From NCBI GenBank assembly GCA_903893855.1, contig CAITNV010000014.1:1-44700 (forward strand): a stretch of 44,700 nucleotides of DNA, in the 5' to 3' direction. Source of the DNA: Candidatus Tayloriibacteriota bacterium. GTDB lineage: Bacteria > Patescibacteriota > Minisyncoccia > Phycocordibacterales > PALSA-1337. Below the pieces are notes generated by a model. The model saw only the letters and a list, made by a program, of their open reading frames with translations. It was not told the DNA's origin and made no database searches. Numbering within the stretch: the first letter of the stretch is position 1; each line of letters begins with the position of its first letter. Shown here one piece after another: positions 34,901-41,650 of this stretch. A program made the translations under genes and the position numbers.

Positions 34901-35260
34901 TTATTTTCGCTTGTGGATGAGGACTTTATTCTTGTCTGGGTCGAGGATGACAGCCATGCTACAGGTAGGATACGAACCGGGTTCACCTTTAAAAGGAACT
35001 GAAGCCTTCTTAAGTGCGGTAATTATTGCATCAAAGTCTGCCACTTCGAAAGCAATTGCCGCACCAACCTCTGATGGTGGCCATTCTGGTGAACAACCAA
35101 TAGCAAATGTCCCTTGACCGAGATCGTATTCAATCCAGTTGGGACTATTGGTAGGATTAAACTGTGCGCTTGGTTTCAAGCCAAGTACTCCTTCATAAAA
35201 AGCTCGTGATCGAGCCATATCAGTTACCGCATACGCTGTAAAAGCAATTTCTTGTATCAT
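34901..35260 (-). CDS. VOC (glyoxalase/bleomycin-resistance fold) family protein
   Basis: 119 residues from ATG 35260. The opening EIAFTAYAVTDMARSRAFYEGVLGLKP is typical of the vicinal oxygen chelate fold, followed by WIEYDLGQGTFAIGC and the second-half AVILDPDKNKVLIHKRK. Members bind a metal and act as glyoxalases, dioxygenases or antibiotic-binding proteins; the substrate cannot be told here. The start at 35260 is preferred to an in-frame start at 35290, since the likely -10 (TATAAT) lies between them. Confidence 0.85.
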   Translation of the reverse strand: MIQEIAFTAYAVTDMARSRAFYEGVLGLKPSAQFNPTNSPNWIEYDLGQGTFAIGCSPEWPPSEVGAAIAFEVADFDAIITALKKASVPFKGEPGSYPTCSMAVILDPDKNKVLIHKRK

Positions 35261-35311
35261 AAATATTTTATTATGATTATATAATACCACAATATATGTG
35301 TTTTTCTATTG

Positions 35312-35339
35312 TTGACTTTAGTTTGTGGCATGATAATCT
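35312..35339 (+). promoter_or_regulatory. Promoter of a candidate structured RNA
   Basis: TTGACT (35312-35317), a 16-base spacer and extended TGA-TAATCT (hexamer 35334-35339). Predicted start near 35346. Confidence 0.5.
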
Positions 35340-35345
35340 ATCCGT

Positions 35346-35525
35346 GGTTACATAGTACGCGAACTAAACGAGCAATATATGCAGTTATGTTGCAGATACG
35401 CGAAGCCGACTTCGCGTATTGATTAGATACTGCCGTACAGGTTCAGCTGTATGCTCGGCGGGGATTTCAAGCCCTACGCCGATACGGCCGCTGGCACTTC
35501 CTCTGTGCCAGCGGCTCAATTTTTT
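35346..35525 (+). ncRNA. Candidate structured non-coding RNA, about 180 nt
   Basis: No coding frame of note, GC-rich for the region, and dense in pairing. GCAATAT/ATGTTGC is a 7-pair stem (35372-35378 with 35387-35393). A perfect 10-pair stem (35396-35405 with 35410-35419) has a CCGA loop. GCCGTA/TACGGC (35432-35437 with 35483-35488) encloses a CGGCG/CGCCG hairpin. An 11-pair terminator stem (35487-35497 with 35505-35515) is followed by six T. It does not match SRP RNA, tmRNA or RNase P motifs that I know. It could be a riboswitch for the pyrophosphatase gene downstream, but the terminator ends 85 bases before that gene. Confidence 0.6.
35487..35525 (+). terminator. Strong intrinsic terminator of the structured RNA
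   Basis: An 11-base perfect stem with loop TTCCTCT, then TCAATTTTTT. It is the most GC-rich terminator in the window. Confidence 0.85.
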
Positions 35526-35610
35526 ATAAAATTATTGTAGTTACGTGTATACCTCGACACTTTATTTTTAATACTAATTCTTGTATACTGTCGGCATAAC
35601 AAATAATTAT

Positions 35611-36540
35611 ATGGTAAAAGTTTTTGGACATATTTCACCTGATACAGACACAACATGTTGCGCAATACTCTGGACTTGGTATTTGAATACCCACACCACC
35701 CAAAAGGCTACGGCTCATGTGCTCGGTACTCTTAATAAAGAGACAGCTTTTGTCTTGAAACATTGGGATGTTGCTGAACCTGCTTTTCTAGAATCTATCA
35801 CTGCGGGTGAGGATGTTATCATTGTGGATACCAATAATCCTCAGGAGCTTTTTTCGAATATTTCTGATGCCAATATCATTCAGGTAATTGATCACCATCG
35901 CCTTTCAGGTGGTCTTAGCACCAAAGGCCCACTCGATATGATTATTCGACCACTTGCTTCAACTGCAACAGTTATATATGACCTTATTCATCAGCATGAA
36001 GACACCATTCCAAAACCTATGGCTGGTCTTCTCCTTTCTTGTATTCTTTCAGACACGCTTGCTTTCCGATCTCCTACTACTACTCCACATGACAAAGACG
36101 TAGCAGAGAAGATGGCTAAAAAACTTGGTGTCGATATCACTAGTTATGCCAATGAAATGTTCGCTGCGAAGTCTGATGTCTCTGACTTTACCGCCCACGG
36201 ACTTATCAATATCGACAGTAAAAAGACTGCCCTAGGTGACAAAAACCTTCGTATTTCAGTTGTCGAGACTACAGATCCAGCATCGATACTCAAGCGAAAA
36301 GATGAGATAGTGACTGCTATACACGCTCTTCTTAAAGAAGAAAAGGATATTGACGACGTATTGTTCTTCGTTATCGACATCTTTAAAGAAGAATCGACTG
36401 TATTCACCTACAATGCATTTACTAAGAGCGTAATATCAACATCATTTGGTGTGCACGTTCACGGTGATACCGAGGTACTTCCCGGTGTCGTTTCAAGAAA
36501 AAAGCAGATTATTCCTGTCCTTCAGCTACCCAAGCAGTAA
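35611..36540 (+). CDS. ppaC: Manganese-dependent inorganic pyrophosphatase, family II
   Basis: Hydrolyses pyrophosphate, 309 residues, DHH superfamily. KVFGHISPDTDTTCCAILWTW gives the first metal ligands. DTNNPQELF and VIDHHRLSG are the DHH core. The C-terminal substrate-binding SRKKQ motif is in GVVSRKKQIIPVL. There is no regulatory CBS insert. ATG 35611 is chosen over an in-frame upstream start at 35581, because a TATACT (35584-35589) lies between them and would start the message near 35596. Confidence 0.95.
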   Translation: MVKVFGHISPDTDTTCCAILWTWYLNTHTTQKATAHVLGTLNKETAFVLKHWDVAEPAFLESITAGEDVIIVDTNNPQELFSNISDANIIQVIDHHRLSGGLSTKGPLDMIIRPLASTATVIYDLIHQHEDTIPKPMAGLLLSCILSDTLAFRSPTTTPHDKDVAEKMAKKLGVDITSYANEMFAAKSDVSDFTAHGLINIDSKKTALGDKNLRISVVETTDPASILKRKDEIVTAIHALLKEEKDIDDVLFFVIDIFKEESTVFTYNAFTKSVISTSFGVHVHGDTEVLPGVVSRKKQIIPVLQLPKQ

Positions 36541-36573
36541 TTATTGTTAGTACGCATAGCATAAATAGTACAT

Positions 36574-37077
36574 ATGAAACCAGCCGAAATCATATCTTTC
36601 GATGAATTTAATAAAATTCGTGGCAATTTTAAAAAAATTGTCTGTACATCAGGCGGCTTCGACCCTATTCACCCCGGTCATGTCTCATGCATTCATGAAT
36701 CTAAAAAGTTCGGCGATGTACTTGTGGTGATCGTGAACGGCGATGGATTCCTGAAGCGAAAAAAAGGCAAAGCCTTTATGGATGTGAAGACGCGCTCGGC
36801 TATCGTGTCATATGTGCGAGGTGTTGATTATGTAATCCCCTTTGAAGCAGAAGGATCTGATCAGACAGTATGTGTGGCTCTCGAGATGCTTAAACCACAT
36901 GTTTTTACCAAAGGTGGTGACCGTGTAGATCACACGTCTATTCCCGAATGGGATATCTGTAAAAGAAATGGTATAGAAGTTATTTCAGGTATTGGTTTCA
37001 AAAAAGAATGGAGTAGCTCAGATTTCCTTAAAGAATGGGGAGAATTCTGGCACGAGAAAAGAGCCAATAAAAATTAA
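36574..37077 (+). CDS. Cytidylyltransferase-like nucleotidyltransferase
   Basis: 167 residues. TSGGFDPIHPGHVSCIHESKKFGDVLVVIVNGD carries the HxGH motif of the nucleotidylyltransferase fold, followed by KTRSAIVSYVRGVDYVIPFE. It resembles the heptose-phosphate adenylyltransferase (RfaE2/HldE) and glycerol-phosphate cytidylyltransferase branch. It probably activates a sugar phosphate or polyol phosphate for envelope glycans; the substrate is uncertain. It overlaps the convergent PNPOx-Nudix gene by 4 bases. Confidence 0.85.
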   Translation: MKPAEIISFDEFNKIRGNFKKIVCTSGGFDPIHPGHVSCIHESKKFGDVLVVIVNGDGFLKRKKGKAFMDVKTRSAIVSYVRGVDYVIPFEAEGSDQTVCVALEMLKPHVFTKGGDRVDHTSIPEWDICKRNGIEVISGIGFKKEWSSSDFLKEWGEFWHEKRANKN

Positions 37078-37994
37078 AGGTATCCGAGCTCGCGCGCCCG
37101 AGCAACTGCTTTATCAAGAAAATAAATCCAGTGATCGTAGTCATTGTTGGCATTATTTTTTTGCCAATTCGTCACAAGTTCCTCTGCAGTAACCCACACA
37201 AGAGAAAATTTCTCATGATCTTCATGGTGAATAGCCTTTAGCTCTGCGCTTTTTAATACCACAAGGTAACACGTAGCGAACGCAACACGATTAACATTGC
37301 GCAAAGAATTAAAATAATGTGTTTTCGCTTGTGCGACTTTCTCGACGTGGAGGTAATCATAGAGCCCACTTTCTTCAAGCACTTCTCGAAGCACACCTTG
37401 TTCCATATCCTCACCTTTGGCTACCCCACCCGAGAAAAGTCGATAGCATCCATCTGAATCCTGTTTGCCGACTGCATAACGCTTCGTAGACGGATCGAAA
37501 ATTATTCCACAACCACCATCTCTTTGCTCTTCATTGTCGCGAGGGATACCGAATTCTGGTGTCTCCATTCCATCATGACAAGCTACCATTACTCTACCCT
37601 TCTCTGGAGAGAAGCTACTGTAGCGCCACCATGCTGGAATAAAAATAAAGAATTCAATACGCTCCCCAGCTATTCGCGTTGCTTTCTTGGGGAATTTCGC
37701 GATATACACCTGCACTCTTGGATCGTCTTTCGGAATACGCGTAGCAACGCCATTCAACTGTAAAGTCCGCATGTCTTTCTCATTTACTCCAATAACCACC
37801 GAGGCACGAACTGAATTCCCTTTCGAGAAAGCCGTGAACTTACGGCTATCATTACTCGTCTCATATATAAGACAAAAAGGCACTTCTGTATGGGCATGGT
37901 GAAGCGTTGCAACGTACGGTGAACCGTCCGGTAGTGTGAGTGCTATTGCACTTACTGGTTCATTAGCAACAAAGTTGAGTATTTCTTTATTCAT
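37074..37994 (-). CDS. Fusion of a PNPOx-like split barrel with a Nudix hydrolase
   Basis: 306 residues. The first part (about 1-125) looks like a pyridoxamine-phosphate-oxidase-like flavin-binding barrel: EPVSAIALTLPDGSPYVATLHHAH, then SVRASVVIGVNEKDMRTLQLNGVATRI. The second part (about 140-300) is a Nudix domain with GGVAKGEDMEQGVLREVLEESGL (REx2EExG intact). The pairing suggests a flavin- or nucleotide-linked detoxification step, but I do not know its substrate. It starts 8 bases after a newly noticed small membrane gene and is likely co-transcribed with it. Confidence 0.8.
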   Translation of the reverse strand: MNKEILNFVANEPVSAIALTLPDGSPYVATLHHAHTEVPFCLIYETSNDSRKFTAFSKGNSVRASVVIGVNEKDMRTLQLNGVATRIPKDDPRVQVYIAKFPKKATRIAGERIEFFIFIPAWWRYSSFSPEKGRVMVACHDGMETPEFGIPRDNEEQRDGGCGIIFDPSTKRYAVGKQDSDGCYRLFSGGVAKGEDMEQGVLREVLEESGLYDYLHVEKVAQAKTHYFNSLRNVNRVAFATCYLVVLKSAELKAIHHEDHEKFSLVWVTAEELVTNWQKNNANNDYDHWIYFLDKAVARARELGYL

Positions 37995-38002
37995 ACGTTT
38001 AT

Positions 38003-38155
38003 TTATTTGGTAGTACCAATCGGAATGTTAAAATCGTTTATAGGATGAACTGTTCGCACGTGTTTAAAATGATTGTAATTACGCCATACAAAAATAATCA
38101 CAAAAAAAGCACATAATAAAAAAAGTATATCCGCAGCCAACCATTTCTTATTCAT
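38003..38155 (-). CDS. Small single-pass membrane protein, 50 residues
   Basis: From ATG 38155. The short basic start MNKKW is followed by one hydrophobic helix (about 5-26, LAADILFLLCAFFVIIFVW), then a polar tail rich in His and Asn (about 27-50). It is supported by an extended -10 exactly 6 bases upstream, the same geometry as at known genes, and by the 8-base gap to the PNPOx-Nudix gene. No family recognised. Confidence 0.6.
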   Translation of the reverse strand: MNKKWLAADILFLLCAFFVIIFVWRNYNHFKHVRTVHPINDFNIPIGTTK

Positions 38156-38161
38156 TTAACA

Positions 38162-38170
38162 AGTATACCA
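38162..38170 (-). promoter_or_regulatory. Extended -10 promoter for the 50-residue gene
   Basis: On the minus strand TGG-TATACT, then TGTTAA, then ATG 38155: a leaderless start directly after the terminator of the upstream RNA gene. Confidence 0.65.
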
Positions 38171-38197
38171 AAATAAAAGCCCTGCTTAAAGCAAGGC
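38171..38197 (-). terminator. Intrinsic terminator of the minus-strand RNA
   Basis: On the minus strand GCCTTGC (38197-38191) pairs with GCAGGGC (38185-38179), with one G-U, around a 5-base loop; UUUUAUUU follows. Confidence 0.75.
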
Positions 38198-38300
38198 GTA
38201 CAACATAATGTGGAAATCGTAGTCCCGCCTGAGCTTCTGGGAGGAAAAGACCCAGACGGAACATTTTTTCGGCTAGAGACATAACCCCCCGACCGAACGA
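38171..38300 (-). ncRNA. Candidate structured non-coding RNA, about 130 nt
   Basis: Minus-strand transcript between the HAD gene and the 50-residue gene, with its own consensus -35 and an intrinsic terminator. It can fold as a three-way junction. AUCGU (38301-38297) pairs with ACGAU (38220-38216) as the closing stem. A 5-6 pair stem joins 38292-38297 with 38268-38273. A continuous 12-pair stem joins 38262-38251 with 38233-38222. Several pairs are G-U on this strand and would be C-A on the other, which favours the minus strand. The 12-pair stem's loop contains UUUUCCUCCC. A 44-codon frame runs through it but would cross the terminator. Confidence 0.6.
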
Positions 38301-38304
38301 TACT

Positions 38305-38333
38305 AATGTACAAAAAAGAGCTATTTTTGTCAA
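38305..38333 (-). promoter_or_regulatory. Promoter of the minus-strand RNA
   Basis: TTGACA (38333-38328), a 17-base spacer and TACATT (38310-38305). The TGA inside the -35 is also the stop codon of the HAD gene. Predicted start near 38298. Confidence 0.65.
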
Positions 38334-38965
38334 CGCTTCTGAAACTGCAGTGTCATAAGCTCCGAAAGAGTACCGATCATCTGATCTGGCGACGAAGCCT
38401 CTAGCTCCGACAGGCGCTCTGAAGTGGTGACCCCGACCGTATGCACACCTGCTTGTCTCCCTGCGTGAATATCAGCCGGCATATCACCAACCATGATTGC
38501 CTGCGCTGGCTCAACACCAAAATGGCGAAGCGCCAACTGAATTCCTTCAGGGGACGGTTTTGGGTGTTGAATCATCTCAGGCGTCACGACTAAATGGATA
38601 TAATCAAGTAAACCGCAATGCCGCAAGAAGTCTTTGGCATTTCTAATCCGGTTCGTAACTACGCCAACCTTTCTGTGTTGTGCGTATAAATGTTGAAGCG
38701 TTTCCCTGACTGTCGGAAAGGCCCGCAACAAGTAGATATTTTCTGCTTGAAAATCCACCTGCGCTTTGAGGAGAAGTTCCTGATCATGACCCGGTGCATA
38801 TACTTGATAGAACTGTTGCATCGTCCTTCCACCGTCCATTTCAGGTGAATACCGTATGTCCAAACCGTGCTTTTTAAAAGCATGATCAATTGACCCAGCA
38901 ATAAGCTTAGATGTATCCAAGAGAACCCCATCAAGGTCGAAAAGGCAAAGTACTTTATTTTTCAT
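38330..38965 (-). CDS. HAD-family phosphatase, phosphoglycolate-phosphatase-like
   Basis: 211 residues. LCLFDLDGVLLDT holds the nucleophile Asp and acid-base Asp of the HAD core. The helical cap (about 20-85) is of the Gph/beta-phosphoglucomutase type. VVTNR supplies the motif II Thr, KPSPEGI the motif III Lys, and MVGDMPADIHAGRQAG the motif IV acids. It dephosphorylates a small metabolite, perhaps phosphoglycolate or a sugar phosphate. The start is 8 bases after a weak TAGTGT. Codon choice (more CGC, GGC and CAG) looks a little different from its neighbours, so transfer is possible. Confidence 0.88.
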   Translation of the reverse strand: MKNKVLCLFDLDGVLLDTSKLIAGSIDHAFKKHGLDIRYSPEMDGGRTMQQFYQVYAPGHDQELLLKAQVDFQAENIYLLRAFPTVRETLQHLYAQHRKVGVVTNRIRNAKDFLRHCGLLDYIHLVVTPEMIQHPKPSPEGIQLALRHFGVEPAQAIMVGDMPADIHAGRQAGVHTVGVTTSERLSELEASSPDQMIGTLSELMTLQFQKR

Positions 38966-39003
38966 CTGGAGTTACACTATCAAATTTTAAATATAATTCA
39001 ATG

Positions 39004-39012
39004 TGGTATAAT
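39004..39012 (+). promoter_or_regulatory. Extended -10 promoter, leaderless start
   Basis: TGG-TATAAT (consensus hexamer 39007-39012), then TTCTGT, then ATG 39019. Confidence 0.7.
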
Positions 39013-39018
39013 TTCTGT

Positions 39019-39603
39019 ATGAAATACACTATAGCCATTGTGGCTTCGCTCCTTGCCATCGTCGGCAATGTTCCATATCTCCACGATATTGTCACTCGAA
39101 AGGTCAAGCCTCACCCATACACATGGTTTGTGTGGTCTATCGTGTCATGCACGATATTTTTTGGGCAAATAGCAAAAGGTGCGGGCGTTGGAGCGATACC
39201 CACAGCTGCATCGGAGATATTTACCATAATTATTTTCTTTTTCTCTCTGCAGTACGGCTTCAAAAAAATCAATCATATCGATACGATATTCCTCATAATT
39301 GCACTTCTTGGTTTCATTCCTTGGATTATTACAAAAGACCCTACCATGTCGGTCATCGTCGCAGTGAGCGTGGATCTTGTAGCCTTTATGCCTACTATTC
39401 GTAAAACTTGGAAAAACCCTGAGACCGAAACAGGACTTCTTTATAGCATGAATGTTTTGCGACATATTCTTATGCTCTTTTCCCTTGAAGCATACAATAT
39501 CGCAACCACACTTCATTCGATCGCTATGATAGCAAGCAATAGTTTGATGACCATACTCATAGCGCGAAATAAAAATGGCAAAATAAAATCCCCACTTCAA
39601 TAG
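39019..39603 (+). CDS. PQ-loop-like polytopic membrane protein
   Basis: 194 residues from ATG 39019, with about six helices. GNVPYLHDIVTRKVKPHPYTWFVWSI and, about 110 residues later, MPTIRKTWKNPETETGLLYSMNVLRH look like two repeats of a PQ-loop/SemiSWEET-type unit, each with a Pro in the first helix. This hints at a small-solute transporter, but the family match is only by eye. An upstream in-frame start at 38911 is rejected because the promoter lies between. The 3' end overlaps a terminator of the opposite strand. Confidence 0.65.
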   Translation: MKYTIAIVASLLAIVGNVPYLHDIVTRKVKPHPYTWFVWSIVSCTIFFGQIAKGAGVGAIPTAASEIFTIIIFFFSLQYGFKKINHIDTIFLIIALLGFIPWIITKDPTMSVIVAVSVDLVAFMPTIRKTWKNPETETGLLYSMNVLRHILMLFSLEAYNIATTLHSIAMIASNSLMTILIARNKNGKIKSPLQ

Positions 39604-39610
39604 TGGGGAT
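39579..39610 (-). terminator. Intrinsic terminator of the ABC gene, inside the neighbour's 3' end
   Basis: ATCCCCACT / AGTGGGGAT perfect 9-pair stem (39588-39596 with 39602-39610), followed on the minus strand by UUUUAUUUU. It overlaps the last codons of the plus-strand gene ending at 39603. Confidence 0.85.
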
Positions 39611-39625
39611 GAGTTAGATAACATT

Positions 39626-41410
39626 TTACGCGGCCATTTCGCCGTGTTGAATTTGCCAAAGAGCATTGAATTGCGGGCAATGAGCACGCATCTCTCCAAA
39701 ACTCCCTGAACCAACGACTTTCCCTTCCTCGAACATATAGACATAGTCGAAGAAACGAGGAATGACTGAGAGGTTATGTACCGCCATAATGACAGTTACA
39801 TCATTTGAATCATGAAGTAGTTCATTGATAAAACCCTTTTCGGTAGCCTTATCAAGACCACTGGTAGGTTCATCAAGACACACTATTGAAGGAATACCAA
39901 CCGGCGCAAAATCTCGCGCGGCTAGACCTCGGGCACCGGCTAAACGTTGCTTCTGGCCACCACTTAAATTGACTCCCTTTTCATACACTTTGGAATCAAG
40001 ACCTTGAGGTAGGCCCTCAATCACCTTAGTCAATTGAGCAATGCGGATTAATTTAGCGACCTTTTCCTCAGATATCGGCGCACCAAATGTGATGTTTTCC
40101 TTAACCGTTAATGCGAAGATCTCAGAATCTTGTGGAACTAAGACTACATTATCGGCGATACCATCTAAACCATTTGGAATTACCGTTCCATCGACGGTTA
40201 CGGTTGCTTGCTTTGGTTCATAGAGACCACGAATGAGTTTCAAGAGTGTGCTTTTGCCACCACCACTTGAACCTACGAATGCATACCGCTTACCACGTTC
40301 GAGTTTTACACTCACGCCTGACAAATGCAGTGAGGCTCCTACTTTGCTATCATACGCAAAGTCGACACCGGCCAGCTCGATTGTTTTCCAATCAGGCGGA
40401 ACATGGTTGACGAGCTTTTTTGGTTCCTTGAAGTATTTGGCTATCTTATTCCCTCCTTCAACTCCCGCTCTTTGGTGAAGAATTTCACCATAGCGATCCG
40501 CGAAAGCAAAGAAGAATTGTTTGATTTCTTCAAGATAACGGAAAAGGAGGTAGACACTCCCGACAAGAGCAGTCTTATCAACACCAATGTGCTGTCGGAA
40601 ATAAACACCAAGCACCAACACGAGTGTTAAAGTAGCGCTGAAATTCACAAGGAACCATTTCCATTCATTAAGAATAAAATTCTTTTTGAAAAGACTAAAC
40701 GGTTTCTCGATTCTTTCAACGATAAATTTAAACGCATGCGATTCTGCCCGAAGAGTTATGAGCGTAGTGATATTGCCGAGGAAATCATTGATCAGCTCGG
40801 ATATACTATTCTCATAGACATTGAGTTCGTTGTACTGTGCGACAAGTCTGCGATCAAAGTGCGTGATGATAAGAGTTATTAACCCAAACATTGCCACGAT
40901 CACAAGAGCGCCGATGCCGGATAAACGCACAAGCATGCTGAACGTCACCACAAGCTTCACAATTGGCCCAATGACCAAAAATGAAGCATTCGAAAATGAG
41001 TGCAAGCTAGACGCATTCTTTTCAATGCGGTCTATCGTCTCTCCTGAATGATGTTCATTGTGCCATGACAGCGGAAGTCTAAACAAACCAGCAATAAGGC
41101 TTGTACGTACACTGGCTTTGACTCCGGCAGCGTTATACATTTCTGTTACGCGAGCTGGGCCATGAAACATCCAAAATAGGAATTCAAGACCCAATAATCC
41201 CATTAAACATTGTTCAATCGATGTGATATTGGTAGACGTGACGCCGTCCCCCTGAATGATATTCATGATCCTCGCAACAATAAGTGGTGCTAAGATCATG
41301 TCGATAGTATTGGCTATAATAAATTGAAACCAATACTTTACAACCTTCCATTTATCTTTGGAATGTTTCCAGTTTTCACCGAATAGGTAGACTAACGGAT
41401 TTTTTTTCAT
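39626..41410 (-). CDS. ABC exporter half-transporter, canonical ATP site
   Basis: 594 residues: six-helix ABC membrane domain (about 20-320), then an ATPase domain. Motifs are all standard: Walker A GSSGGGKST, signature NLSGGQKQRLAGARGLA, Walker B IVCLDEPTSGLD, and the switch His in MAVHNLS. It should work as a homodimer, exporting a lipid, peptide or drug; the cargo is unknown. It is separated from the other two ABC genes by a promoter, a 27-codon ORF and a terminator, an arrangement that suggests attenuation control. Confidence 0.92.
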   Translation of the reverse strand: MKKNPLVYLFGENWKHSKDKWKVVKYWFQFIIANTIDMILAPLIVARIMNIIQGDGVTSTNITSIEQCLMGLLGLEFLFWMFHGPARVTEMYNAAGVKASVRTSLIAGLFRLPLSWHNEHHSGETIDRIEKNASSLHSFSNASFLVIGPIVKLVVTFSMLVRLSGIGALVIVAMFGLITLIITHFDRRLVAQYNELNVYENSISELINDFLGNITTLITLRAESHAFKFIVERIEKPFSLFKKNFILNEWKWFLVNFSATLTLVLVLGVYFRQHIGVDKTALVGSVYLLFRYLEEIKQFFFAFADRYGEILHQRAGVEGGNKIAKYFKEPKKLVNHVPPDWKTIELAGVDFAYDSKVGASLHLSGVSVKLERGKRYAFVGSSGGGKSTLLKLIRGLYEPKQATVTVDGTVIPNGLDGIADNVVLVPQDSEIFALTVKENITFGAPISEEKVAKLIRIAQLTKVIEGLPQGLDSKVYEKGVNLSGGQKQRLAGARGLAARDFAPVGIPSIVCLDEPTSGLDKATEKGFINELLHDSNDVTVIMAVHNLSVIPRFFDYVYMFEEGKVVGSGSFGEMRAHCPQFNALWQIQHGEMAA

Positions 41411-41487
41411 TGTTAAGGAACCTTTCTATACTGACGTTTATTTGAAACTCACGAACAAAGAACTAATTAAAAGCCTAAAATAGACTA

Positions 41488-41512
41488 AAAACACCGCTTT
41501 ACGCGGTGTTTT
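41488..41512. terminator. Intrinsic terminator between short ORF and ABC gene
   Basis: AAAACACCGC (41488-41497) and GCGGTGTTTT (41503-41512) around TTTAC, a perfect 10-pair stem with T-runs in both directions. On the minus strand it lies 20 bases after the stop of the 27-codon ORF and 77 bases before the ABC start. Confidence 0.85.
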
Positions 41513-41531
41513 GAGCATTTAAACAAGAGAT

Positions 41532-41615
41532 TTAAATACGTGGAACACAGCGCAAAGTGGGACGTGCATGTGCACATCGATAGTTGCCGTATAGATTTGT
41601 AGTCATATTTGACAT
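41532..41615 (-). CDS. Candidate leaderless 27-residue peptide
   Basis: From ATG 41615; a second in-frame ATG is codon 4. The peptide is basic toward its end (YRCAHARPTLRCVPRI) with two cysteines ten residues apart. A consensus promoter starts transcription exactly at its ATG and an intrinsic terminator follows its stop. It may be a leader peptide controlling read-through into the ABC exporter gene, a small secreted peptide, or a chance frame in a small RNA. No family recognised. Confidence 0.4.
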   Translation of the reverse strand: MSNMTTNLYGNYRCAHARPTLRCVPRI

Positions 41616-41621
41616 GGTTTT

Positions 41622-41650
41622 AATATACATGATAGCAAGTCAATTGTCAA
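41622..41650 (-). promoter_or_regulatory. Near-consensus promoter upstream of the 27-codon ORF
   Basis: TTGACA (41650-41645), a 17-base spacer and TATATT (41627-41622), six bases before ATG 41615. The -35 includes the TGA stop of the upstream ABC gene. It has the best -35/-10/spacing combination in the window. Confidence 0.75.

Noticed and set aside
35346-35525. Assignment of the 180-nt RNA to SRP RNA, 6S RNA, tmRNA or the fluoride riboswitch
   Set aside because: The GGAA-type SRP loop, the 6S long-hairpin layout, the tRNA-like ends of tmRNA and the fluoride aptamer core are not visible.
38148-38333. 61-codon minus-strand frame between the HAD gene and the 50-residue gene
   Set aside because: It runs through the -10, the RNA stems and an intrinsic terminator. 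The sequence is better explained as promoter, structured RNA and terminator.
38911-39018. Upstream in-frame start for the PQ-loop-like gene
   Set aside because: It would overlap the HAD gene 5' end and its promoter region; an extended -10 lies 6 bases before ATG 39019.
41408-41487. Separate promoter for the ABC gene at 39626-41410
   Set aside because: TATAGA lies 14 bases before the ATG but has no -35 at usual spacing and no TGn extension; kept only as a possible weak promoter.
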